Source of the DNA: Flavobacterium sp. LHD-85
Lineage (GTDB): Bacteria > Bacteroidota > Bacteroidia > Flavobacteriales > Flavobacteriaceae
DNA length: 64,000 bases
NCBI RefSeq assembly: GCF_030929595.1
Contig: NZ_JAVFVR010000003.1
Span: 348,845-412,844 of the forward strand
Direction of reading: 5' to 3'
In this document: one piece after another, positions 1 through 7,020 of the stretch
How the letters are laid out: every line of letters starts with the position of its first letter
How positions within the stretch are numbered: position 1 is the first letter of the stretch
Translations under genes and position numbers: made by a program
The notes under the pieces: generated by a model
Database searches by the model: none
What the model was told of the DNA's origin: nothing
What the model saw: only the letters and a program-made list of their open reading frames with translations

Positions 1-365
1 CCTAAAAACTGTTTTACGGTTTCGTGGATCAAAACTTCATCAATATGTTCAGTTGGAAAAGTCTGATCGATTTCGGTTTCTAGATCGTATGATGGAGTAG
101 TGGCTCCAATGTAAAAAGTTCCAGTATATTCTTTTGCCTGACCTTGAAGTTCGGAGATTCTTTTAGTGAATTTTCCTGTGCAGATTAATAAAAGTCCAGT
201 TGCCAAAGGATCTAAAGTTCCTGCGTGGCCAATTTTGAACTTTTTTGGAAGCCCGACTTTATTAATTAAAAGGTATTTTAATTTATTGACAGCTTGAAAT
301 GAACTCCATTTTAAAGGTTTGTCTATCAATAAAACCTGTCCTTCTAGATATTCTTCAGGTGTCAT
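1..365 (-). CDS. truB: tRNA pseudouridine(55) synthase TruB, 3' part outside window
   Basis: Converts U55 to pseudouridine in the T-loop of tRNAs. The first ~121 residues are present. They include the TruB catalytic motif GHAGTLDPLATG with the nucleophilic Asp at about residue 52, and the N-terminal LLIDKPLKWSS stretch. The start ATG shares one base with the uppP stop codon (TAATG), so translation is probably coupled and truB is the last visible gene of the ftsX-DUF3098-uppP-truB operon. The gene is cut by the window edge, not broken. Confidence 0.95.
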   Translation of the reverse strand, partial: MTPEEYLEGQVLLIDKPLKWSSFQAVNKLKYLLINKVGLPKKFKIGHAGTLDPLATGLLLICTGKFTKRISELQGQAKEYTGTFYIGATTPSYDLETEIDQTFPTEHIDEVLIHETVKQFL

Positions 366-1162
366 TATATAATAGTAAGCGGATGAATGAAAAAGTGAAT
401 CAATAATAAAATGATTCCAGCAATGATTCGGTAATAACCAAAAACTTTAAATCCGTTTTTAGTCAAAAATCCGATGAAGGTTTTAATCGCTAGTAATGCT
501 ACAGCAAAAGCAACAATGTTTCCAATAACCAGCATGTTTACTTGGTCGTGAGATAATTCAAAACCTGCTTTGTAATAATCGTAGCATTTTTTTGCAGTTG
601 CGCCGAACATAGTTGGAACGGCTAAGAAAAATGAGAATTCTGCAGCAGAAGTTCTAGTCAGTTTTTGTGCCATACCTCCAACAATACTAGCACCGCTTCG
701 AGAAACTCCAGGAATCATGGCAAGACATTGAAATAAACCAATTTTTAAAGCTTTAGCATAAGTGATTTCAGTAGAAACTTCTGGGTCATTTGGTTTGTTG
801 AACCATTCGTCTACTTTTAGCAGAATTACACCTCCAATTAAAAGAGAAATTGCTACAGTTACGGGATTTTCTAATAAGCCATCAATAAAATCACTTAATA
901 ATAATCCTAAAACAGCTGCAGGAATAAAAGCAACAAGAAGTTTAAAGTAAAAATCAAAAGTTTGAAAGAAACGTTTGAAGTATAAAATTATAACCGAAAG
1001 TATCGCTCCAAGCTGAATTACAATGGTGAAAAGTTTAGTGAAATCGTCATGAGCGATTCCAAAAAAAGAAGAGGCAATAATCATATGTCCTGTAGAAGAA
1101 ACAGGTAAAAATTCTGTAATTCCTTCAATAATGGCAAGAACAATAGCTTGTAGTGTATTCAT
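365..1162 (-). CDS. uppP: Undecaprenyl-diphosphatase UppP (BacA family)
   Basis: Integral membrane phosphatase that recycles undecaprenyl pyrophosphate to the monophosphate carrier for peptidoglycan and O-antigen synthesis. The 265 residues match the usual family length. Both signature motifs are present: [14 protein letters not shown] near the N-terminus and PGVSRSGAS near residue 150, with several hydrophobic helices between and after them. It lies 81 bp downstream of the DUF3098 gene and overlaps truB by one base, so it is probably co-transcribed with ftsX. Confidence 0.96.
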   Translation of the reverse strand: MNTLQAIVLAIIEGITEFLPVSSTGHMIIASSFFGIAHDDFTKLFTIVIQLGAILSVIILYFKRFFQTFDFYFKLLVAFIPAAVLGLLLSDFIDGLLENPVTVAISLLIGGVILLKVDEWFNKPNDPEVSTEITYAKALKIGLFQCLAMIPGVSRSGASIVGGMAQKLTRTSAAEFSFFLAVPTMFGATAKKCYDYYKAGFELSHDQVNMLVIGNIVAFAVALLAIKTFIGFLTKNGFKVFGYYRIIAGIILLLIHFFIHPLTII

Positions 1163-1243
1163 TTAGAATTTTAGATTTCAGATTTCAGATTTTAGATTGC
1201 CCTTCGACTTCGCTCAGGGTGACAAAAAATCTATAAACCTTTA

Positions 1244-1507
1244 TTATTTTGATTTTTTGAATATAGAATAAATCGTGATTCCAAAACCGATTAGGACAGT
1301 TGTTGGTGCTAAACGAATACGTCTAAAGTTAAAAATGTCTTCGTTAAAAACATTCGGATCTGTACTTCCTCCGCCAGACATTAAAATAAATCCAAGTGCA
1401 ATTACAGCAATACCAATCAATAAAATTTTATAATTGATGCTGTCAAAAAGGAATTCCTGTTTTTGAACTTGTTGTTCTTCTTTATTATTGTTATTGTTGT
1501 TTTTCAT
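1244..1507 (-). CDS. DUF3098 small membrane protein
   Basis: An 87-residue protein with an Asn/Lys/Gln-rich cytoplasmic N-terminus (a run of Asn from residue 3) and two hydrophobic helices (about residues 28-45 and 66-82) separated by a GGGSTDPNVFNEDIFNFRR-type loop. This is the layout of DUF3098, a family found next to ftsX in Bacteroidota. Its function is unknown. Its place between ftsX and uppP suggests a role at the division site or in envelope synthesis, but that is inference. Confidence 0.85.
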   Translation of the reverse strand: MKNNNNNNKEEQQVQKQEFLFDSINYKILLIGIAVIALGFILMSGGGSTDPNVFNEDIFNFRRIRLAPTTVLIGFGITIYSIFKKSK

Positions 1508-1614
1508 TTTTATCTTTTGTTAAACCAGCAAAGCTGAGTTTGTTTATTTGTAGCCTGAGCAAAAACGAAGGCGTTATAATCTAAAATCTAAAGTCTGCAA
1601 TCTAAAATCAAAAA

Positions 1615-2490
1615 TTAATAAAGATCGTCAGTTCTTAAATTCAAGAAACGTTGTGTTGCAAAATGTGTGCTTACCCAAGTAATTAAAACTCCTAATCCGA
1701 AAACCGCAACCAGAACCAAACCAGTTAAAGCTTTATCTTCAAGAATTCCTAAACCAGGAAAATTAGTATCTACATATAATAAAAGCGCGATTAAAGCAAT
1801 AATGGCCAAACCTGCACCAAGCATTCCAAGTTTTACACTTCGTATTACAAATGGTTTACGGATAAACGCTTTTGTAGCGCCAACCATTTGCATGGTTTTA
1901 ATAATAAAACGATTTGAATGTATAGATAAACGCAATGAACTATTGATTAATAAAACAGCAATTACAGTTAAGAAACCGCTGATAATCAAAATCCACATAC
2001 TTACTTTTCTGATGTTGTCATTTACAAGATTTACCAATTGTTTGTCGTAAACAATATCTGAAATCATAGCATTTTTGCGAAAGTTGCTTTCAATCTTAAC
2101 GATGCTGTCTCTTTCTACATAATCTGCTTTTAAGTGAATATCATATGAATTCAATAACGGATTTTCTCCCAAAAAGGTTAAGAAATCTTCTCCGATAATA
2201 TCCGTGTGTTCTTTTGCTGCTTTTTCTTTGGTTACATAAACAAAAGATTTAGCAAAAGGCGCTCTTTTAAGTTCTGTATTAAATGCTTTGATAATGCTAT
2301 CATTCGCTTCATTTTTGAAGAAAACTGTCATGGCGATTTTTTCTTTAAAATCGTCAGCCAATTGTTTAGAATTAATAATGAATAATCCCAGTACTCCTAA
2401 AAGGAATAAAACCAAGAATACACTTAATACTACCGAAAAATAAGAGGAAATTAACCTGCGCTTTTGAAATTTATCAAAGTTAGAACTCAT
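1615..2490 (-). CDS. ftsX: Cell division protein FtsX (permease-like)
   Basis: FtsX pairs with the ATPase FtsE and couples division to activation of peptidoglycan hydrolases. The 291-residue protein has an N-terminal transmembrane helix (about 15-38), an extracytoplasmic domain of ~130 residues and three C-terminal helices, as expected for FtsX. No ftsE lies next to it in the window. It is the first gene of the leftward operon ftsX-DUF3098-uppP-truB. Confidence 0.93.
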   Translation of the reverse strand: MSSNFDKFQKRRLISSYFSVVLSVFLVLFLLGVLGLFIINSKQLADDFKEKIAMTVFFKNEANDSIIKAFNTELKRAPFAKSFVYVTKEKAAKEHTDIIGEDFLTFLGENPLLNSYDIHLKADYVERDSIVKIESNFRKNAMISDIVYDKQLVNLVNDNIRKVSMWILIISGFLTVIAVLLINSSLRLSIHSNRFIIKTMQMVGATKAFIRKPFVIRSVKLGMLGAGLAIIALIALLLYVDTNFPGLGILEDKALTGLVLVAVFGLGVLITWVSTHFATQRFLNLRTDDLY

Positions 2491-2639
2491 AGATACTTAA
2501 ATTATGTGGTAAAAATAATAAAGAATTTCTTTATTTAAAGTTAATAACAAACTTTTATACTTAAAAGTACGATTTAAATCTTGAATAAAAGTTTATTTAA
2601 TCTCAAAGTGCGCAAGGTTTTATGTAAAGTTTCTAAACA

Positions 2640-2991
2640 AAGCTTATTTAATCTCGCAAAGTCGCGGAGTTGCAAAGTAAAAAGTATAACCACAGATTAA
2701 AAGGATTAAAGTGATTTTTTAATCGATGTGAATCCTTTAATCTTTGGCAAAAAAATAAAACTTTGATTTTTGTACGTATTGTATTTTAAATATAGCCCGT
2801 GGTTTCAACCTCGGGTACACAATCATTGTCATACATTTGTCGCAATCTGTATTCCTGCAATTCAATCGTAGGGCGCAAATATAAATACGTTTCCCGTGGT
2901 TGAAACTACGGACTATGTTCGATAAGAAGATATTAAATTTGATTGAACAAAAACTTTGCGACTCCGCGACTTTGCGAGATTAAATAAGCTT
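2640..2991. repeat. Nested inverted repeats filling the 2491-3022 spacer
   Basis: The 532-bp gap between ftsX and the next gene has no credible ORF. It holds a 39-bp inverted repeat (2640-2678 and 2953-2991) with one mismatch. Nested inside is a second pair (2792-2810 and 2898-2916) built on CCGTGGTTTCAACC. A degenerate copy of the outer arm begins near 2590. The inner word recurs as a compact hairpin at 17107-17126. It looks like a non-coding palindromic element; no transposase is nearby. Confidence 0.8.
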
Positions 2992-3028
2992 AGCGACTTA
3001 GTGCCTCAGAACCTTAGAATCTTTATTC
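2989..3028 (+). repeat. 8-nt periodic CTTAGNNN array, copy 1
   Basis: Five consecutive 8-nt units read CTTAGCGA, CTTAGTGC, CTCAGAAC, CTTAGAAT, CTTTATTC. The array ends inside the last codons of the leftward lipoprotein gene. The same pattern recurs at 6981-7020, 36444-36475, 36931-36970 and 61095-61118. Confidence 0.7.
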
Positions 3029-3619
3029 AACTTTATAAACTTCAATGCTTTTTAGCCAATAAACATGTCTTGGTCCAGTTCTAATGTCATTTTTGCAAAT
3101 GGCAATCATTTCTCCATTTTTAATTGGTTTTCCATTTTCTTCAAAAAGAATAAAAGCATTGTCTCCTGTTGGATTATTGAAAAGTTCGGCCCACGAAAAA
3201 GTAGCTTTATAATTATCTGAAGCTCTTGTAACAATATAAAAGTTTCGATCTTTATGGTCTTCCTGTTTTATTTTGGCTTTTTCTAAAATATCTCTCAGCA
3301 AAACGCCTTTGCAGGTTTTTACTTCTCGTTTTACTTCTCCATTTTTACCTAAAATTTTGAAATTATCAATTGTGGTAACTTTCATTTTCTTCAAAGAATC
3401 GACAGTCAATTGCAACGGAAATTCTACTTCGCCTTTTACTTCAATGTAATGATTGACTAATTTTAGACTGTCCTCAGCCGTAAGAACAGTATGTTCATGT
3501 TTCGGTTTTTCTAAAGGTTTTTCTATAGCGTTTGTTTCTTCTTTGTCTTTTTTAGAAGAATTACACATAGAGCATGAAAATGCAATTAATAGGACGAGAA
3601 TGTAATTTTTAGTTTTCAT
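3023..3619 (-). CDS. Lipoprotein with a sulfite-oxidase-like (molybdopterin-binding) fold
   Basis: A 198-residue exported protein. A signal peptide ends in a lipobox (FSCSMC, Cys near residue 19), followed by an acidic/Lys linker. Residues ~75-198 resemble the oxidoreductase molybdopterin-binding domain in small form: a TCKGVLLRDILEKA segment like the family's 'tGvpLrdlL', and a C-terminal HVYWLKSIEVYKV strand. The usual arginine-rich pterin-binding core is not evident, so it may bind a ligand rather than catalyse. It starts 12 bp after the TonB receptor and downstream of a ModE-like regulator, which suggests molybdate, tungstate or related acquisition. The domain call is by eye and moderate. 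Confidence 0.6.
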   Translation of the reverse strand: MKTKNYILVLLIAFSCSMCNSSKKDKEETNAIEKPLEKPKHEHTVLTAEDSLKLVNHYIEVKGEVEFPLQLTVDSLKKMKVTTIDNFKILGKNGEVKREVKTCKGVLLRDILEKAKIKQEDHKDRNFYIVTRASDNYKATFSWAELFNNPTGDNAFILFEENGKPIKNGEMIAICKNDIRTGPRHVYWLKSIEVYKVE

Positions 3620-3631
3620 AAAAGTTGTGTT

Positions 3632-6187
3632 TTAGAATTTAGTGGTTTCCCAAACTAATGATAAGTAATATAATCCGCCAATTGATGGTCCGCCAAGAAT
3701 TGAAGTATATGGTTTATTGAGGATGTTTGTTCCGCCCAATTTTGCCGATATGCCCTTTTTGAAATGGTAATTTAATTGCGCATCCATTGTCCAATAAGCA
3801 GGAACAGTTCCGCTGACCAAGAAAGAAACATAATCAAAGTTGTTTTGATAACGAGCCGTTACGCTTGCACCAAGATTTTTCCAAATGTTTTGGGCAATCA
3901 GCGTTCCGTTTAAGTTAAATTCTGGCGTGTTGAAACCGTCTTCCAAACCATCTTTATCGTCCGTTTTGTCGAGTTTGGTGTAAGTAAGATTGGTTAAAGC
4001 GCTGAAAGTATTACCAAAACGATATTTCAAACCTAAACTTCCTCCGTAATTGTAAATTTTACTTTTTGAATTCGTCCAAAGTCTGTAACGGTTTTGTGTA
4101 TTTTTTGAATATAAAGCAGTCGGAATCAAATTTGGATCTGTCGTATTCGGAATGCTAGCTTCGACTTGTGCAATGAAATTTTTATAAGAGTTGTAATAGA
4201 AATCGGCATCAATAAATAGGTTTTTGTTTAAAGCCATTCCTCTAAAACCAACTTCAAAGGATTTCACAAATTCGGGTTCCAAATAAGTGTAAGGATTTTT
4301 CTGAATTGTATTTTTGTTTTTTTCGATCGCCTGTGCTTGAGCCAAACCATTTGTATTAACATCAGTATTAACCTGTGTTTGAAATTTATCGATTGAAGCT
4401 TTGGTATATGAGTTTTCGAAAATTCCATCAGACATAATTCGCAATCCGCCAACACGTTTTACACCGCCTGAATTGACATTGGAAAAACCTTCAAAAATGC
4501 TCGGGAAACGATACCCGTTTTGATACGAAGCTCTAAAGTTTAAGTTTTCTTTTGGCGAATAAACTGCTGTAAACTGAGGCGTAAATTTTGCATCAAAATA
4601 ATCGGCTTTGTCCATTCTTATAGTTGCGCCCAATCTTAATTTATCTGAGAAAAAATCTTTTGTGACTTGTGTAAAAGCACCAGTTTTTTGATACGTCAGA
4701 TTTTCGTCAGCATGAACTGGATTGATGAAATAATTTCCATCGGGAACAATTATGTAATTTCTATAATCTACACCGCTTAATAATTTCACATCAATTTTTT
4801 CAAAGAAGGAAAGAAAAGCTTTATCCCAATTAATCAATCCTTCGCCATGAACTAACGTTGATTTTACCCGCAAAGCGGCGCCAATATCCCAATTGTTGAT
4901 ATCGATTAATTCGTTTTTCTTTTGTTCGTAAGCTTCAGTTCCAGGTAAAAATCGCCCTGCGTCAGATTGAGTTCTCGCAATTCTGTGTGCATCAGCAACG
5001 CTTGCTCCGCTTGAAACAGCATTTTTATAGGCAGTGCTGTAATCGGCAAACCATTTATCATCCGATTTATAAGCACGATCCATATTTTCTGCCAAAGAAC
5101 GTATATTGTACGAATCGCCAGTGTTTTCGTTTGTTGCATACGCTTTTACCTGAAAAACGGGTGTGTGATAATCGGCAGAAAATTGATTTAAAGTATACTT
5201 GTCTAATCGAAATCGGTTCGAACGCTGATAAATAGTATTTATTAAAGCAGTTTTGTAAGTCAGAGAAAGTTCATGACCTTTTTTTGGACGAAAATACAAT
5301 CCGAAATCAGCTTTGTAATTTTTGATTTCGTAGTCAGAAATATCTGTTTCACGATAACCTGTTCTTGCCACCACATAATTTTTGCCATTTAAGTTTAAAG
5401 TTTTTCGATTTGCCGATTCATTTCCGTAACCATTTACTTCGTCGTAAGCAGGATTATCTGCGCCAAACAAACCTGTCGAAGCATTTGCATTTGGAGCCAA
5501 ATCAGTTCTGTCGTCGGCAACCCAATCTGTTCCGCCGGTTGTGGATGCATTTATTTTGAAAGCCAATTTTTCATTAAAAGCTTTGGCAATTCTCAAATTA
5601 AACTGCGAATACACTTTTGGTGAAAACCGATCAATATTCCCAACATGATTTACGCCAGTCAATTGCTGTATGGCGATTCCTTGATATTCAAAAGGATTTT
5701 TGGTCTGAATATTGGCTAAACCGTTAATGGCGTTCATTCCGTACAAAGCGGCTGCAGTTCCAGGAATAATTTCGATTTTATCAATATCGAGATCATTTGC
5801 CCCGAGTGCATTTGCAATTGGAGCGCCCAAATGTGGAGCTTGATTATCAATTCCGTCTACTAATTGTGCAAATCTTACATTAGTAGAATTCGCAAAACCT
5901 CTCGTATTGATCACTTTAAAACCTAAACTCGGTGTAATAATCTGAACGCCTTTTACATTTTCGAGCGCTTCGTAAATACTCGGTGATCCCATTATTTTAG
6001 CTTCCGCCGATTTTAACTGCTCGATACTAATTGGGGAATGCATTAATTTTTCGGAACGGCGAGACGCTGTAATCACGATTTCATTTAGTTCTTCTTTTTT
6101 AATGCTGTCTTGCGTTTTTGAATTTTGGACTTGAGAAAAACTTTTTAGGCTTATAAAAACAAAGAATAAATACAGTTTTTGGTTCAT
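3632..6187 (-). CDS. TonB-dependent outer-membrane receptor (ModE-linked)
   Basis: An 851-residue receptor. Signal peptide ends at SFSQ (about residue 19), then a TonB-box-like segment (ELNEIVITASR), a plug domain (about 45-165, with GFKVINTRGF and GTAAALYGMNAINGLANI) and a beta-barrel ending in WETTKF with the aromatic C-terminus typical of outer-membrane proteins. There is no N-terminal carboxypeptidase-D-like domain and no SusD partner. The downstream lipoprotein is 12 bp away and a ModE-type regulator lies upstream on the same strand, so an oxyanion or metallophore substrate is plausible. The substrate cannot be read from sequence. Confidence 0.9.
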   Translation of the reverse strand: MNQKLYLFFVFISLKSFSQVQNSKTQDSIKKEELNEIVITASRRSEKLMHSPISIEQLKSAEAKIMGSPSIYEALENVKGVQIITPSLGFKVINTRGFANSTNVRFAQLVDGIDNQAPHLGAPIANALGANDLDIDKIEIIPGTAAALYGMNAINGLANIQTKNPFEYQGIAIQQLTGVNHVGNIDRFSPKVYSQFNLRIAKAFNEKLAFKINASTTGGTDWVADDRTDLAPNANASTGLFGADNPAYDEVNGYGNESANRKTLNLNGKNYVVARTGYRETDISDYEIKNYKADFGLYFRPKKGHELSLTYKTALINTIYQRSNRFRLDKYTLNQFSADYHTPVFQVKAYATNENTGDSYNIRSLAENMDRAYKSDDKWFADYSTAYKNAVSSGASVADAHRIARTQSDAGRFLPGTEAYEQKKNELIDINNWDIGAALRVKSTLVHGEGLINWDKAFLSFFEKIDVKLLSGVDYRNYIIVPDGNYFINPVHADENLTYQKTGAFTQVTKDFFSDKLRLGATIRMDKADYFDAKFTPQFTAVYSPKENLNFRASYQNGYRFPSIFEGFSNVNSGGVKRVGGLRIMSDGIFENSYTKASIDKFQTQVNTDVNTNGLAQAQAIEKNKNTIQKNPYTYLEPEFVKSFEVGFRGMALNKNLFIDADFYYNSYKNFIAQVEASIPNTTDPNLIPTALYSKNTQNRYRLWTNSKSKIYNYGGSLGLKYRFGNTFSALTNLTYTKLDKTDDKDGLEDGFNTPEFNLNGTLIAQNIWKNLGASVTARYQNNFDYVSFLVSGTVPAYWTMDAQLNYHFKKGISAKLGGTNILNKPYTSILGGPSIGGLYYLSLVWETTKF

Positions 6188-6205
6188 GGTTTTTGGCTGT
6201 TAAAT

Positions 6206-6231
6206 TCAGTATGTTTTAAAATGAATACTGA
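6206..6231. promoter_or_regulatory. Candidate operator upstream of the TonB receptor
   Basis: A perfect inverted repeat TCAGTAT-N12-ATACTGA lies 19 bp before the receptor start. Its AGTAT/ATACT core resembles the GTATT/AATAC inverted repeats in front of the ModE-like gene, so it could be that regulator's site. This is weak evidence from short AT-rich motifs. Confidence 0.3.
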
Positions 6232-6266
6232 TGATTAAAAAAAAAGTCGGTTTGGTTGGTTATTTT

Positions 6267-6412
6267 TTTAAACACATAGAAACATAGTTTTTTTATCCTC
6301 AAAAAGATTGTAAAAAAGAAACTAGTTTCTAAAACATAGATTTGCTATGTGTATTTGAATTAAGTGAAACGCCTTTTTATGATTGCTAAAGCTATGTTTC
6401 TATGTGTTTAAA
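6267..6412. repeat. 21-bp perfect inverted repeat between receptor and regulator
   Basis: Arms at 6267-6287 and 6392-6412 pair perfectly (TTTAAACACATAGAAACATAG and its complement). A smaller CATAG-ATTTG-CTATG hairpin sits inside. It occupies most of the spacer after the ModE-like gene and may terminate or attenuate transcription, or be one of the palindromic spacer elements of this genome. Confidence 0.75.
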
Positions 6413-6421
6413 TATTTGTTT

Positions 6422-6769
6422 TTAAAACTTCAAATTCTGAGTTTCTTTTTGGGCAAATTCTTTAATGCGTTTTTCAACTTCATAAAAAACAGTAATCGCT
6501 CTTTCTCCAGCTTCTGTCAATCTTGCGCCTCCACCACCTTTTCCTCCAAGAAGTTTTTCGACCAAAGGAGATTCTGCACGCTGATTCATTTCTTCGACCA
6601 ATTGCCAAGCCTGACGATACGCCATTTTCATTTCTTTGGCCGCATTGGTAATCGATCCCGTTTTCTTGATGTTTTCTAAGAGCCAAATTTTACCAATTCC
6701 AAGAAACGCACCTTCAGCTTCTTCAATCCAAACACGGACTTCTACATTGTATTTTTTACCGTCGGCCAT
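6422..6769 (-). CDS. ModE-like winged-helix transcriptional regulator
   Basis: A 115-residue protein matching the N-terminal DNA-binding domain of ModE (LysR-type winged helix). The helix-turn-helix is GSITNAAKEMKMAYRQAWQL (about residues 36-56), followed by the family-typical Gly-rich wing LLGGKGGGGARLTEAGE. It lacks the C-terminal molybdate-binding MOP domains, as many stand-alone ModE homologues do. In ModE proteins this domain controls molybdate transport and molybdoenzyme genes. The same-strand TonB receptor and lipoprotein downstream are the obvious targets. Confidence 0.88.
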   Translation of the reverse strand: MADGKKYNVEVRVWIEEAEGAFLGIGKIWLLENIKKTGSITNAAKEMKMAYRQAWQLVEEMNQRAESPLVEKLLGGKGGGGARLTEAGERAITVFYEVEKRIKEFAQKETQNLKF

Positions 6770-6844
6770 TTTAATTTTTTAAATGCTATTCAAAAATAAT
6801 TCTTTTCTGATAAAAATTTTCTATCTGCGCGAGATATTTTCTAA

Positions 6845-6895
6845 GTATTAAAATACAAACATAAGTATTTTTACGTAATTAAAAATAAGTATTTT
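6845..6895. promoter_or_regulatory. Candidate autoregulatory inverted repeats upstream of the ModE-like gene
   Basis: This stretch holds GTATT-AA-AATAC (6845-6856), AAAATAC-N8-GTATTTT (6850-6871) and AAAATA-AG-TATTTT (6882-6895), about 75-125 bp before the regulator start. The region is AT-rich, so chance is a real alternative. The iteration of the same half-site is what makes it worth noting. Confidence 0.3.
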
Positions 6896-6926
6896 GTTAT
6901 TTTATTTGTTTGTCAATGAAATAGCT

Positions 6927-6956
6927 TTGCTACAATCCGCAATAAATGTAAATTTG
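6927..6956 (+). promoter_or_regulatory. leuS promoter, Bacteroidota consensus
   Basis: TTG at 6927-6929, a 19-bp spacer and TAAATTTG at 6949-6956 match the Bacteroidota -33/-7 consensus (TTG, TAnnTTTG). It lies 64 bp before the leuS start, so the leader would be ~55 nt and would include the CTTAGNNN array. Confidence 0.75.
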
Positions 6957-6980
6957 CGGCTTAATTAATTTAGTGAAAAG

Positions 6981-7020
6981 CTTAGAACCTTAGTAACTTA
7001 GAATCTTAGTCACTTAGAAA
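6981..7020 (+). repeat. 8-nt periodic CTTAGNNN array in the leuS leader, copy 2
   Basis: Five perfect-phase units: CTTAGAAC, CTTAGTAA, CTTAGAAT, CTTAGTCA, CTTAGAAA. The last base is the A of the leuS ATG. No Shine-Dalgarno sequence is present, so this array is the whole ribosome-approach region. Confidence 0.8.

Noticed and set aside
1..365. truB as a pseudogene
   Set aside because: The reading frame is intact to the window edge; it is merely cut by the window.
1667..2050. 127-aa plus-strand ORF
   Set aside because: Antisense to ftsX; Lys/Thr-rich with no family features.
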